Shown: positions 20,569 through 30,826, counted from the first letter of the stretch. The stretch is 64,000 nucleotides of DNA from SAR86 cluster bacterium SAR86B (GCA_905181955.1 CAJJAC010000009.1:124001-188000), one strand, 5' to 3'. Program-made: numbers and translations. Notes: a model not told the origin generated them from the letters alone.

Positions 20569-23427
20569 TTAAATTACTTTAATTTCAAAGCCTTGATCTT
20601 CAAGAGCTTCTTGAAAACTCTCACCTGCTAATACAGCTCTTTTAGACTCAGAAATAAAATATTTGGCTGCCATTTCTTTTAAATCACTCAGTTTACAATC
20701 TTTAACTCTTGCTCTAAATTCTAGACGCTCATCTTGAGATTTACCTTGAATTAAATTCATGAAATCATTGCCTGCTTCTCCTGCAGGCGACATTGGTTTA
20801 TCTATACTAGAGATAACTCCTAAAATACCTTCCTCAAGCTGTGCAGATGAAATATTATCTAATGCCCACTGTCTTGAATTAGAGAACTCAGCAAAGGTTT
20901 CTTTACATTTTGGATCTCTATAAGAGTAAAAAAGAAAAACTTGAGCCTTGCTATCATGAGAAGCTCCAGCTCCATAAGCACCACCTTTTTCACGAATTGC
21001 AGAATGTAAGTATCCATTCCTTAAAACTGTTGCTAATACACTCAATATTGGAGCATCTGGATGAGAGCCATTTACGGTTGGAAATGCCTCTGCGCAGAAG
21101 CATACCTGTGATCCAGTTATCCACCCAAGCTCTCTTTGCTGAGTAGGGGCTAATACTTGATTATCAAACTGCATCTCTGACATAAAGCTTGGTATGCCTA
21201 AATTTAGCCCTTTTTGCTCCAAGGAGGAGGCTGTAAATGAATACATAGGAGTGCTTGAAATTTTATTTTGTATATCAATTAGGGAATCAATATATCTATT
21301 AAGATTAGCATCATCACTAACGGAATCCTTAAGTGATTTAAGACTATTTACGTAGGTAAGGCCTGATGTAAGCTCATTAGTAGCAGCTCTTTTGCTAATT
21401 TGAGCAGCAGCGCTGCTCATTGCTAAGCTATGACCACCTTGAGTTAGAGATTTTTCAGCGTCTGCAGAACTAAATTCGATAATTTCTTTTACTCTTTTTG
21501 GATTAGCAAAATTAGCATTACTTACAGTTTCCATCATAAGTTCCTGCATAGCTTCTGCATTTTTTTCCAGACTACTGCTTGTTATCTTTAGACCCATTTT
21601 TCTTGTTTCAGCTTCATTACCAGGAAGTAAAATAAATGATGCACCAATGCCACCAGTTATAGATGCCTGACATTTTTGAATTTCTTCAAATGACTTATTG
21701 CCTAATCCAAGATCCGTTAACAGGTCAGAGTAAGTGTGAGTAGCACTTAATTGATCCAGATTTAGATCTTCACACGGATATATTAGTGAATGATAAACAA
21801 TTCCATTTGTTCCAGTTTTGTAATAAAAGTCTCTATTCTTTTCAGTTACATCATTCTGGATAGCCGTTGGAAATTTTCTAGTTAAAGGTATATCTGCAAC
21901 GGTAACTTGCGGAAGAATTCCAGGATCATCTTTTGCATCCTGTCTGTTCTTGAGATCTTTTGCGAGTGTATTAATTTCATCTTTTTCAATAGCACTTAAA
22001 TTTTTTGTTTTTTCAGCAAGAAAATTTTTAATTTCTTCTTCCTTCTTTTCATTTAAACCAATTTCTGGCTTTAATTCATAATTTACTCTATGAGGATTAT
22101 TAATAAGATGTTTTTCAATTAAAGATTCAAGATATTTATCTGTTTTCAAATTTTCTTTTAATTGAGTAAAGCTTTTATCTAGGTCTAATATTTCGAGAGG
22201 ATTATCTCTATGAATGCATGCAGGAAGACAGCCAAGCATAAGCTCAAGCCCATAAGGCATCCCACTGCCAGAGACTTCTCTTTGTTTGATTTCTAATTGA
22301 TGAACTGAAGAATCAATAACATCCTTTGAAACCCCATTTTCCATGAGATCATTTAATGTATTGAGAATTAAATTCTCAACCTCAGTTTGATTGCCAGCAG
22401 ATACCCCTTCAAGACCAGCAGCAAATACAATTTCTTTATGGCTTGTCTCTAATCCAGTTAAAGGAGAGGGCGCTATGCCCAATTCAGAACTTTCTAGAGC
22501 TTTCCTTAATGGTGATGCTGAATTATCTAAGAGGATATTTGAAAGTAAGTAAGTTTCCAATAGCTCAACCGGGTCATGACTTTCACTTAAAAGCCAGCTC
22601 AGAACTACATGGTGATTTTCATCATCTCCTGGAAGTGGATTATATGTTTCAGATCTTTGAATTGGACTTTGTATTCTTGTTTCATTTTTAACCTCAATTT
22701 TTTCCAATGAAGGTTCAAAATTCTTTAAAACATTTTCAGCAACAACTTTTTGTATCTCAGATGGATCCATGTCACCAAATGTAAAAAAAGTAGCATTGGA
22801 CGGGTGGTAATGTTTTTTATGAAAATTAACTAATTCTTCATGACTGAGTTCAAGAATATTTTCTGGATTACCTCCACTATTATATTGATAGGTTGATTCA
22901 GGATATAGGTATTTTGAAAGACCATGCCATAACTGACTTGGTATAGAGCTCATAGCACCTTTCATTTCGTTATATACAACACCTTTAATTTCTAGATTGT
23001 CTTCCTCATTAATTTCCAAGCGATGACCTTCCTGAGCAAAATCAAGACTATCAAGATTGGGAAAGAAAGCTGAATCAAGATAAACATCAAGCAGATTAGC
23101 AAAATCTTTTTTATTCATTGTTGCAAAAGGATATGCCGTCCAATCACTTGAGGTAAAGGCATTCATAAATGTATTTAAAGACCTTCTTATCATCATGAAA
23201 AAAGGATCTCTCACGGGAAACTTTTTTGAACCGCACAAAGCGGTATGTTCTAAGATGTGAGCTATACCTTTAGAGTCTTGTGGAACAGTTCTAAATGCAA
23301 CCATAAAAACATTTTCAGTAGACTCAGAAGCTAGGTGAATATGTTGGCAATTGAACTCATTTTCGTTAAAAACTTGAGCTTCAAGATTTAATAAAGGTAT
23401 AAATTTCTTTTCTTTTAATATGAACAT
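20569..23427 (-). CDS. Insulinase-family (M16C, PreP-like) zinc metallopeptidase
   Basis: 952 residues. It carries the inverted zinc motif HILEH (57-61), with the third ligand Glu in YNEMKG about 75 residues on. The size and the M16C-associated middle domain place it with presequence protease PreP and its bacterial homologues, which fold as two halves around a closed chamber and degrade unfolded peptides. The C-terminal half includes the R/Y pair region (GGAYGAG) that binds the substrate C-terminus. No signal peptide is seen, so it is probably cytoplasmic. It converges with the lipoprotein gene upstream of it on the map. Confidence 0.9.
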   Translation of the reverse strand: MFILKEKKFIPLLNLEAQVFNENEFNCQHIHLASESTENVFMVAFRTVPQDSKGIAHILEHTALCGSKKFPVRDPFFMMIRRSLNTFMNAFTSSDWTAYPFATMNKKDFANLLDVYLDSAFFPNLDSLDFAQEGHRLEINEEDNLEIKGVVYNEMKGAMSSIPSQLWHGLSKYLYPESTYQYNSGGNPENILELSHEELVNFHKKHYHPSNATFFTFGDMDPSEIQKVVAENVLKNFEPSLEKIEVKNETRIQSPIQRSETYNPLPGDDENHHVVLSWLLSESHDPVELLETYLLSNILLDNSASPLRKALESSELGIAPSPLTGLETSHKEIVFAAGLEGVSAGNQTEVENLILNTLNDLMENGVSKDVIDSSVHQLEIKQREVSGSGMPYGLELMLGCLPACIHRDNPLEILDLDKSFTQLKENLKTDKYLESLIEKHLINNPHRVNYELKPEIGLNEKKEEEIKNFLAEKTKNLSAIEKDEINTLAKDLKNRQDAKDDPGILPQVTVADIPLTRKFPTAIQNDVTEKNRDFYYKTGTNGIVYHSLIYPCEDLNLDQLSATHTYSDLLTDLGLGNKSFEEIQKCQASITGGIGASFILLPGNEAETRKMGLKITSSSLEKNAEAMQELMMETVSNANFANPKRVKEIIEFSSADAEKSLTQGGHSLAMSSAAAQISKRAATNELTSGLTYVNSLKSLKDSVSDDANLNRYIDSLIDIQNKISSTPMYSFTASSLEQKGLNLGIPSFMSEMQFDNQVLAPTQQRELGWITGSQVCFCAEAFPTVNGSHPDAPILSVLATVLRNGYLHSAIREKGGAYGAGASHDSKAQVFLFYSYRDPKCKETFAEFSNSRQWALDNISSAQLEEGILGVISSIDKPMSPAGEAGNDFMNLIQGKSQDERLEFRARVKDCKLSDLKEMAAKYFISESKRAVLAGESFQEALEDQGFEIKVI

Positions 23428-23461
23428 TGGCTAAATATATTTTTTTCTTTAAAATAAAGAA

Positions 23462-23992
23462 ATGATTAATAAAAAATTAAAACAACTGTCCCTAATTATA
23501 AGCTTAGTTTTTATTCAAAGCTGCTCTTTGAATCTAAATAATTATAATTTTGAAACTGATTCTCTTGGTAGTTTTAACCTTGCAGATTATAACGAATTCT
23601 CATTAAATATGAACCAATCTGATTTAAGTGCAGAAGTTAATCCTATTAAGTTTGAAAAATTAAAAGATTCTTTAACTGAAGCTCTTGAAGATAGAGGTCT
23701 TACTCTAAATCCAGAAGCAAATATAAATATTGAATTAATACTTGAACCCAAAGAAAAACTTAAATTATCAAAATATCCTAGAAGGTCTCCCTACATATAT
23801 GGTTATGATACTTGGAATATGAATGAGCTTGAAACAACTCAGCAATTTATTTTAAGAGTAAATATAAAAGATATGAGTGCTGACAAAGTTGTATGGACTG
23901 GTTTAACAAAATGGAGAAAGAGTGCTTCTCAGGATCCTTTAACTGAAGAGTATCTTCAGTATATTGTAGATAGTATTTTACAATCTAATTAA
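23462..23992 (+). CDS. DUF4136-like lipoprotein
   Basis: 176 residues. A lipoprotein signal peptide ends in FIQSC-S. The mature domain shows DUF4136-type features: an opening YNFETDS...L..YNEFSL strand, a helix containing LKDSLTEALEDRGL, a later strand INIELILEPKEK, and a C-terminal DMSADKVVWTG strand followed by a helix. The function is unknown; it is presumably an outer-membrane lipoprotein. It is divergent from the M16 peptidase and its last 4 bases overlap the end of mnmC. Confidence 0.65.
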   Translation: MINKKLKQLSLIISLVFIQSCSLNLNNYNFETDSLGSFNLADYNEFSLNMNQSDLSAEVNPIKFEKLKDSLTEALEDRGLTLNPEANINIELILEPKEKLKLSKYPRRSPYIYGYDTWNMNELETTQQFILRVNIKDMSADKVVWTGLTKWRKSASQDPLTEEYLQYIVDSILQSN

Positions 23993-25788
23993 TCATTAAA
24001 TCTTAAGGGGCTTATAGCCTCTTTAACTTCTTGGCTTATAGGGCTTGGTATATTGCAAATCTCATTCATGATTGTTTCAGCTAATAGCGGCGCTAAACTC
24101 AAACCTCTTGAACCTAGTCCACCTAAAGCATAGACTTTTTCTTTTTCAATAGCGCCTGTTACAGGCAGATAATCTGGAAGAGAAGCTCTTGTTCCAATCC
24201 ATCTAGATTTAATATGAGAGATATCTTCATCAATTAAAAGATGATTATTTTTTTCAATTATATTTTGATAATTAATTGAATCCCCAGTATTCATCTCATC
24301 ATTGCTATATATGGAACCAGCCCAATTAATGCCATTACATTCTGGTAGCACATAGCCATTATTGTTAATTGGGTATTGAATATTTTTAAGAAGTTTATTG
24401 TCAAAGCCAGCTATAGCTCCATGCTTTAGACCAATTTTTGGTATTAATGATTGCAGAGAACCACCAGAACACAGAACTAAATGTGTGTAACCATTAAAAG
24501 TTTTACCATTATCAAACTCTAATTTAATTCCATCTTGTAATTTATAGCTCAAAAAATTCTGTTCAGATATGAAGTTTATATTTTCATGCTGCATAAGAGC
24601 TTTATTTAATTCTTCTATCGAAATACAGCCACCTATATTTATCTTGATCCCATCGTAATCTTGACTAACTTTATTTTGAGTATTTATTTCGTCTGCAGTT
24701 AATTTTACGAAAAGATCATCCCTATCAAGCTTTAAAATTCTTTTAATCCAAGAATCTCTATCCTCACCATTATTTAAAAATAAAATACCTGTATTTTTAT
24801 ATCCACTCAGTACTTTTGTATAAAATCTATGAGCGTAAAGGTAACCTTGAACCAATAAATCACTTCTAGGGTCTAGTCCTAGTGAAAACTTAGGATACAT
24901 AGCAGCCCATGGATTTAAATTTAAATCCTTTTTTTTATCAAAAATATCAACACTGATATCTTGATTTGCTAGCTTGTAAGCTAGGCAAGTTCCAGCTATA
25001 CCTGAGCCTATAATAGCTACTTTTTTAGGTGTGAGTTCTAATTGTGTTGTCTTGTCCTTTTTGGAAAAAACTCCTTGCAATCTATGCCTCTTATTACCAA
25101 AACCTTTAACTTTACTTACATTAAAGTTATTTTCTTCTAGACCTCTTCTTACAAAGCCAGCAGCAGTGTATGTTCCAAAAGTTGTATTTTCTTTGCTAAG
25201 TAAATTAATGTTACTAAATACATTTGGTGACCACATGGATATATTTTTACTAGGATCAAAACCATCAAAATACCAGGCATCAAATTTATTATTATCATTT
25301 CCGACTAATGAGACCAAGGCATCATCAACATTATTTATGATAAGAGTTAACCTAATTTTAAATTTAGGAAAATCTATTCTAGTAAAGCCATTACATTCAA
25401 TAGGAAAATTTAGGACCAACTCATCACCATACTCTTTAAGCAGCGGATAGTTTTTAACAATTTTTTTAAAGTCTTCAATATTTAATGAAAAGCAATCAAT
25501 GGAAACATAATCCAACCATTTTTTATTATTTAAATTATGCTCATGCCAAAATTTTGCTGTAATTAGAAAATTTAAGCCAAAGCCAAAGCCAAGTTCCGCT
25601 ATCTTAAAATTATCTTTTTCTAGGTTTTGCCATCTATCTTTAAGATTATTTGCTGTGATAAAGACCTCTTGAGTTTCATCTATAACATTTGCTTGAAAAA
25701 ACCTGTCATCGTAATCAAGACTATGCGGCTGATTATCTTCCCAGCTCAACTTTCTAGAATTTATTTTAAGAGGATGTAATTTATTCAT
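23989..25788 (-). CDS. mnmC: Bifunctional tRNA 5-methylaminomethyl-2-thiouridine biosynthesis protein MnmC
   Basis: 599 residues in two domains. The N-terminal SAM-dependent methyltransferase (about 1-245) has ELGFGFGLNFL and WYFDGFDPSKN. The C-terminal FAD-dependent oxidase (about 255-599) has the dinucleotide motif IIGSGIAGTC and GGLGSRGLSLAP near its end. It converts cmnm5s2U34 to nm5s2U34 and then to mnm5s2U34 in wobble-position tRNAs. The two-domain fusion is typical of Gammaproteobacteria. It is somewhat shorter than the 668 residues of E. coli, but both active regions are present. Confidence 0.93.
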   Translation of the reverse strand: MNKLHPLKINSRKLSWEDNQPHSLDYDDRFFQANVIDETQEVFITANNLKDRWQNLEKDNFKIAELGFGFGLNFLITAKFWHEHNLNNKKWLDYVSIDCFSLNIEDFKKIVKNYPLLKEYGDELVLNFPIECNGFTRIDFPKFKIRLTLIINNVDDALVSLVGNDNNKFDAWYFDGFDPSKNISMWSPNVFSNINLLSKENTTFGTYTAAGFVRRGLEENNFNVSKVKGFGNKRHRLQGVFSKKDKTTQLELTPKKVAIIGSGIAGTCLAYKLANQDISVDIFDKKKDLNLNPWAAMYPKFSLGLDPRSDLLVQGYLYAHRFYTKVLSGYKNTGILFLNNGEDRDSWIKRILKLDRDDLFVKLTADEINTQNKVSQDYDGIKINIGGCISIEELNKALMQHENINFISEQNFLSYKLQDGIKLEFDNGKTFNGYTHLVLCSGGSLQSLIPKIGLKHGAIAGFDNKLLKNIQYPINNNGYVLPECNGINWAGSIYSNDEMNTGDSINYQNIIEKNNHLLIDEDISHIKSRWIGTRASLPDYLPVTGAIEKEKVYALGGLGSRGLSLAPLLAETIMNEICNIPSPISQEVKEAISPLRFND

Positions 25789-25863
25789 TATTTATCTTTA
25801 GCATTCTACTATTAATTATTTTATACAATGTTCTATAATAATTTTTAACTCTTTTAAAAAAAT

Positions 25864-27576
25864 ATGAATACAAAACTCTATTATATTTCTATCCTGCCAT
25901 TAATATTTTTACTAAGCTCGTGCTCAGATGATGTCACTAGATCCCAGCCTGTTGAGTATACATCCTCAGTTGAAAAACTCGTTCAACATAGCGAAGAGTT
26001 TATTCCTACAGTTTACTCATACGATAATGGCATTCATATTGCTGTTGGCTTCGGCATAGCTAATTCAATCATGGTTGAAGGCGAGGGTGGCAATATAATA
26101 ATTGATGCTGCCGATAGTGTTGTTGAGGCAGAAAAAATATATAAATTTTTTAAGAATATAAATTCAAATCCAATTAAAGCAGTTATATATACTCATAATC
26201 ATGGCGATCATACATTTGGTGCAGCCTACTATGACAGCATTAGTGAAGAAAAACCGCAGATCATTGCGCATGAGACCACTGCATTTTATATAGAAAGAAT
26301 AATGGGGATATTAAACCCAATTATCAGCGCAAGAAGTTCTAGGATGTTTGGAACCTTTTTGCCAGAAGAGCAATTAATTAATGTTGGTATTGGGCCATTT
26401 TTAGGAGTTTCACAAAGCACTCCGGGTTATATGAAGCCTGATATCACATTTTCAGATGAACTTAAGTTAACCATCGCTGGCATAGATATAGAGCTATATC
26501 ATGCTGTTGGTGAAACGAATGATCAGTTGTTTGTTTGGTTGCCACAACAAAAAGCATTAATGCCTGGTGATAACCTTTATAAAACTTTTCCTAACCTATA
26601 TACGATTAGAGGAACGACTCATAGGGATGTTAAGGGTTGGGTAGATAGTTTAGATCACATGAGATCTTTTAATCCTGAGTATTTATTTCCAAGTCATACA
26701 AAGCCTATAGAAGGTGAAGAGGTCATGAAGACCTTAACTCTTTACAGAGATGCTATTCAGTATGTCCATGATCAAACCATTAGATTAATGAATCAGGGCT
26801 TATACCCTGACCAAATTATTGAAATGATAGAGTTGCCATCTGAGATTGCAGATTCCCCATTTCTTAATGAATTTTATGGAACTATCAGGTGGTCTGTAAA
26901 AAGTATTTTTAATGGATATTTGGGTTGGTTTAATGGCAATATCTCAGATCTTGATCCTTTATCAAGAAAAGAAGAAGCTTCAAGATTGGCTTTAATGGTT
27001 GGAGGTGTTGAGAATATCTACTTACAACTTGAAGCTGCAGTCACAGCAAAAGATATGCAGTGGGCGCTTCAACTCAGTGATCATCTGATAGCACTTAATC
27101 ATAAAGTTAATGACGTAAATAAATTAAGATCAATTGCTGCAGAGTATATTGGTCAGCGATCACCCAATCCCAATAAGAGAAATTATTTACTTAGTTCTGC
27201 TCTTGAACTAGAGCCAGGATTCGAATTGGAAAATATAATTAAGAGTGATGCATACCTATTAAAGCAATTATCAATGGATAACTTTTTTAATATCCTGTCT
27301 GTTACTTTAAATCCTGAAAAGGTTGAAACTGGTATATATAGAGCATGCTTTGCCTTTGATTCAGGTCTTAAGAAAACTATTACATTAAGAAACAAAATTG
27401 CTGAAATATCATCTGCATCAACTGATTGCGATTTAAATATCGAGACTAATGATAGTTTATTTAAAGAAACTTTAGCTGGAATTCATAACCCTATAAGCAA
27501 GGTTGCATCCGGAGAAATTAATACTAACGGTAAGTCAGCAGAGTTTCTTATGTTCTTATCAAAATTTAGAAATTAA
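25864..27576 (+). CDS. Alkyl sulfatase-like metallo-beta-lactamase lipoprotein
   Basis: 570 residues. A lipoprotein signal ends in LLSSC-S. The metallo-beta-lactamase core carries THNHGDH (His111, His113, Asp115, His116), and downstream histidines occur in YHAVGETND and PSHTKP. The central part (about 290-390), with YPDQIIEMIELP and GTIRWSVKSIFNGYLGWFNG, is the alkyl-sulfatase dimerisation region. The C-terminal part resembles an SCP2-type substrate-binding domain. The family (SdsA/BDS1) hydrolyses alkyl sulfates such as dodecyl sulfate. The tail is shorter than in SdsA. Lipid anchoring suggests it acts at the cell surface or in the periplasm. The substrate is inferred from the family only. 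Confidence 0.85.
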   Translation: MNTKLYYISILPLIFLLSSCSDDVTRSQPVEYTSSVEKLVQHSEEFIPTVYSYDNGIHIAVGFGIANSIMVEGEGGNIIIDAADSVVEAEKIYKFFKNINSNPIKAVIYTHNHGDHTFGAAYYDSISEEKPQIIAHETTAFYIERIMGILNPIISARSSRMFGTFLPEEQLINVGIGPFLGVSQSTPGYMKPDITFSDELKLTIAGIDIELYHAVGETNDQLFVWLPQQKALMPGDNLYKTFPNLYTIRGTTHRDVKGWVDSLDHMRSFNPEYLFPSHTKPIEGEEVMKTLTLYRDAIQYVHDQTIRLMNQGLYPDQIIEMIELPSEIADSPFLNEFYGTIRWSVKSIFNGYLGWFNGNISDLDPLSRKEEASRLALMVGGVENIYLQLEAAVTAKDMQWALQLSDHLIALNHKVNDVNKLRSIAAEYIGQRSPNPNKRNYLLSSALELEPGFELENIIKSDAYLLKQLSMDNFFNILSVTLNPEKVETGIYRACFAFDSGLKKTITLRNKIAEISSASTDCDLNIETNDSLFKETLAGIHNPISKVASGEINTNGKSAEFLMFLSKFRN

Positions 27577-28808
27577 TCTTTACTAGTGCCTGATGGTATA
27601 TCTTTATATGCCACGCCCTTATCCGCTCTTGGATCCTGAGGTAAGCCTAAAACCCTCTCAGCAATGATATTTCTAAGAATTTCATCAGTTCCACCAGCTA
27701 TTCTTAGTCCTGGTGATCCTAGCCAAGCTCCTTGAAAGCCATGAACATCTGAATTATCTGTTTTAAGCATTCCTGCCATATCAAGTGAGTCAATTCCAAA
27801 ATTACCAATTGCCTGAAGTTTATTAGCACTAACCACCTTAGTAATAGATGCCTCTGGTCCAGGGGTATCTCCTTTTGATAAAGCTGACATTGTTCTTAGT
27901 TTTGTATTTTTTAAACCATTTGCTTGGCAATACCAATCTGCAATTGATTCTCTTACAGCTCTACTTTGAATCAAAGGTTCTCCATGATCATCCTGCTTTT
28001 TAGCCCATTCAAACGCCTCATTAGCATCTGCACCATTAGCATCTCCAACAGCCAATCTTTCATTCATTAATGTTGTAATGGCAACTTTCCAGCCATCACC
28101 AATTTCACCCAGTCTTTGTGAATCAGGAATCCTAACGTCATTGAAATATACCTCATTGAAAGATGAGCCTCCGGTAATTTGTTTAATTGGCTTAATGTCT
28201 ATGCCAGGAGATTTCATGTCTACAAAAAAGAAAGTCATGCCTTTATGCTTTTCTAGATTAGGATCATGTCTAACAACCAATATCCCATAATCACAAAAAT
28301 GAGCGCCAGATGTCCAAACTTTTTGACCATTTATTATCCAGTCATCACCATCCTTAACAGCTTTACTTCTTAGTCCAGCAACGTCAGAACCAGCAGAAGG
28401 TTCTGAGAATAATTGACACCAAATCTCTTTACCTTCTGCCATTGGTGGTAAATATCTAGCTTTTTGTTCTTCAGATGCATATTGCATCATTACAGGCCCA
28501 GCCATTCCTAGACCAATCTCATAGATTCCTCTAGGTACACTAAATTTAGACTCTTCTTGGCCCCAGATAATTCTTTCAATTGCTGATGCAGCTAATCCGC
28601 CATACTCTTTAGGCCAATGAAGCATTGCCCAGCCAGCATCAAACTTTTTTCTTTGCCATTCTTTAGCAGAGTCTAAAAAAGCTTCCTCGCCTACCATACC
28701 CTCTCTTTTATCTTTAGGCGCTGCGGTTTTAAGTTCAGCATTTTGCTCTAACCAACTTCTACATTCAGCCCTAAATTCTGCTTGCTCTTTCGAATCATTA
28801 AAATCCAT
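27573..28808 (-). CDS. Acyl-CoA dehydrogenase (larger subunit of a tandem pair)
   Basis: 411 residues of the FAD acyl-CoA dehydrogenase fold. Visible motifs are WCQLFSEPSAGSDVAG, VNGQKVWTSGAH (here INGQKVWTSGAH), and the C-terminal GGTDEILRNIIAERVLGLP. It introduces the alpha-beta double bond of an acyl-CoA and passes electrons to ETF. It lies 11 bases downstream of a second acyl-CoA dehydrogenase on the same strand. Tandem pairs of about 400 and 370 residues occur as heteromeric enzymes for bulky substrates (steroid or terpenoid side chains) in actinobacteria and marine proteobacteria. The substrate is not known here. Confidence 0.9.
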   Translation of the reverse strand: MDFNDSKEQAEFRAECRSWLEQNAELKTAAPKDKREGMVGEEAFLDSAKEWQRKKFDAGWAMLHWPKEYGGLAASAIERIIWGQEESKFSVPRGIYEIGLGMAGPVMMQYASEEQKARYLPPMAEGKEIWCQLFSEPSAGSDVAGLRSKAVKDGDDWIINGQKVWTSGAHFCDYGILVVRHDPNLEKHKGMTFFFVDMKSPGIDIKPIKQITGGSSFNEVYFNDVRIPDSQRLGEIGDGWKVAITTLMNERLAVGDANGADANEAFEWAKKQDDHGEPLIQSRAVRESIADWYCQANGLKNTKLRTMSALSKGDTPGPEASITKVVSANKLQAIGNFGIDSLDMAGMLKTDNSDVHGFQGAWLGSPGLRIAGGTDEILRNIIAERVLGLPQDPRADKGVAYKDIPSGTSKD

Positions 28809-28819
28809 TGAATACCCCT

Positions 28820-29941
28820 TTAATTTGAATTAACTAAGTTTGATTTCTCTAAACCGCTGACTAGCTTTTCTTTCCATGTGGATAATGATCCTATATTTAA
28901 AGATAGCAATTTAGATCTTCTGTAAAAAAGATGGCAGTCATATTCCCATGTAAAACCATTACCACCATGTGTTTGAATATTTTCTTTTGAGCAAAATTGA
29001 AATGCTTCAGTAGAGCTAACTCTAGCAGTAGCTGCTGCAACAGCAAGCTCTGATGAATCCGTTAAAAGCGCCCATGCTCCATAATAAGAATTGGATTTAG
29101 CAAGAGTTATTGATATATACATATCTGCAAGCTTATGTTTAATGGCTTGATAAGATCCAATAGCTCTTCCAAAGGCAAACCTTTCTTTAGCGTAATTATT
29201 AGCCATATCAAGTGAAGCTTGAGCTCCTCCAATTTGTTCAAAACTAAATAGAACCGCAGCTTGATTTAAAATACTTTGTAATAATTCCCAACCATTTCCG
29301 GCTTCACCAACTATTTGACTCTTGGTATTTGTAAAATCAATAGAGAAATGACCTCTACTTTCGTCAATATTTTCTTGGTTATCAATATTACAACTTGATT
29401 GATTGAGATCAACAAGCCTTAACTCAATCCCGCTATCACCTCTGCAAACAACGATTGCATGAGTTGCAATTCCAGCATCTGGAACAGCAATCTTTTTACC
29501 ATTAATCTCTTCATTTAAAGATGTAACGCTTATATTATTTTCAGTAGGAGCAAGTAAATCTTCAGTCACCGCAAGGGTTCCAACACATTCCCCTGAAACA
29601 AGCTTGGGTAATATCTCTTGTTTGATTTCTTCACTTGCATATTTAATGATTGCCTCGGTAAAGAGGTATACAGATGACGAGAAGGGCACTGGAGCTAGAG
29701 ATCTACCAAGCTCCTCAGCAACCACGCAAAGCTCTAAATGTCCCAAACCTAATCCTTCATACTCTTCTGGAATTCTGATACCAGTCCATCCCATAGCAAC
29801 AATCTTTTCCCACAACTCTTTATCTAGACTATTTTTATCATCCAGTACCGATCTATTTCTTTTAAGAGAACCCTCTTTTTCTAAAAACTTTCTTGCTTCA
29901 GATTGAATTTCCTTTTGTTCATTTGAAAAATCTAAATTCAT
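28820..29941 (-). CDS. Acyl-CoA dehydrogenase (smaller subunit of a tandem pair)
   Basis: 373 residues. The N-terminal helical domain and GIRIPEEYEGLGLGHLE identify the acyl-CoA dehydrogenase fold, and FAFGRAIGSYQAIKHKLADMY plus IQTHGGNGFTWEYD mark the C-terminal domain. The middle beta domain is diverged: the usual T-E-P-x-x-G-S motif is replaced by a weak AVTEDLLAP. This fits the partner-type subunit of heteromeric enzymes. It is the first gene of the two-gene minus-strand operon, and its promoter must lie in the 91-base gap shared with the divergent gene at 30033. Confidence 0.87.
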   Translation of the reverse strand: MNLDFSNEQKEIQSEARKFLEKEGSLKRNRSVLDDKNSLDKELWEKIVAMGWTGIRIPEEYEGLGLGHLELCVVAEELGRSLAPVPFSSSVYLFTEAIIKYASEEIKQEILPKLVSGECVGTLAVTEDLLAPTENNISVTSLNEEINGKKIAVPDAGIATHAIVVCRGDSGIELRLVDLNQSSCNIDNQENIDESRGHFSIDFTNTKSQIVGEAGNGWELLQSILNQAAVLFSFEQIGGAQASLDMANNYAKERFAFGRAIGSYQAIKHKLADMYISITLAKSNSYYGAWALLTDSSELAVAAATARVSSTEAFQFCSKENIQTHGGNGFTWEYDCHLFYRRSKLLSLNIGSLSTWKEKLVSGLEKSNLVNSN

Positions 29942-30032
29942 AATTTTTTATAGTAATATAATGTTAATAAATGGTAATAGAATATAATTACAATTACTAT
30001 AATTTCATTAAAGTAATATTCATTAAATAAAG

Positions 30033-30740
30033 ATGTCGACTCAAGATTCACAAATAAAAGTAAACAAGGAAGATAGTAATTATTTAGATAAACGTCAGCA
30101 AACTGGTGGCTTATTTTTAGGTTTTGTATTTGTTCTTATGCTTTCAAGCATTATGGCCCTGGCTTTATGGGTCAATCAAATCTCAACCAGTAGTCAAGAG
30201 CTTGTAAATAGTTACGAAGATAGAATTGCTTTACTAGAGGAACAATTAAGCATTGTTGATTCAGTCAATGCTGACTCTATGACTGGTGTTGCATCGCAAC
30301 TACAGTTCTTAGATAAAGAGATAAGGAAGCTTTGGGACCTAAGTAATAAAAGAAACAAAGTTAAAATTGAGGAAACTGAAAGTTTAGTTAAAGATTTAAA
30401 AAATAAGCTTAAATCTCTTCAAGATTCATCAATAAAGCTAAATAAATTAGCAATATCAAATCAATCTAAAATTAAAGATCACATTAAACAATTAGAATTA
30501 GTAGCGTCCACACTTAAATCACTTCCTCAACTACAAAAAGATATTAAATCATTAAATACCGATATATTACTAATGGAAGAGTCTATTCAAGCCTTTAATA
30601 ACTATAGAAAACAAAATAATGCAGTCATACTTCAGTTACAAAATGAAATTAGATTGCTGAAAGCATCAATTATTACCTCAAATAACCCATCTACAAATAA
30701 TAATAATAGTTTGGTCGATTTAGAGATAATTGAAGAATAA
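30033..30740 (+). CDS. Membrane-anchored coiled-coil protein of unknown function
   Basis: 235 residues: a hydrophilic N-terminus of about 25, one membrane helix (about 27-47, LFLGFVFVLMLSSIMALAL), then a long predicted coiled coil with regular Leu/Ile and many Lys/Glu, and an Asn-rich end. The layout (cytoplasmic tail, anchor, periplasmic coiled coil) is like that of small envelope-spanning or division-associated proteins, but I do not recognise a family. It is divergent from the acyl-CoA dehydrogenase pair. Confidence 0.7.
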   Translation: MSTQDSQIKVNKEDSNYLDKRQQTGGLFLGFVFVLMLSSIMALALWVNQISTSSQELVNSYEDRIALLEEQLSIVDSVNADSMTGVASQLQFLDKEIRKLWDLSNKRNKVKIEETESLVKDLKNKLKSLQDSSIKLNKLAISNQSKIKDHIKQLELVASTLKSLPQLQKDIKSLNTDILLMEESIQAFNNYRKQNNAVILQLQNEIRLLKASIITSNNPSTNNNNSLVDLEIIEE

Positions 30741-30785
30741 TATTTTGGATTATGTGCACTCTTAAATCATATCATTTTCTTAAAA

Positions 30786-30814
30786 TTGACTTTATTATAA
30801 ATTCATAGTCTTAT
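30786..30814 (+). promoter_or_regulatory. Putative sigma-70 promoter for the small membrane genes
   Basis: TTGACT at 30786-30791 lies 17 bases before TCTTAT at 30809-30814, in the gap ahead of the 70-residue membrane protein gene. The -35 is good, the -10 weak. Confidence 0.3.
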
Positions 30815-30826
30815 AGAATTACTTGA

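Noticed and set aside
29950-30000. 8-bp inverted repeat ATAGTAAT...ATTACTAT in the divergent gap
   Set aside because: The arms are AT-only apart from one G or C each, 35 bases apart; in such AT-rich DNA this is expected by chance.
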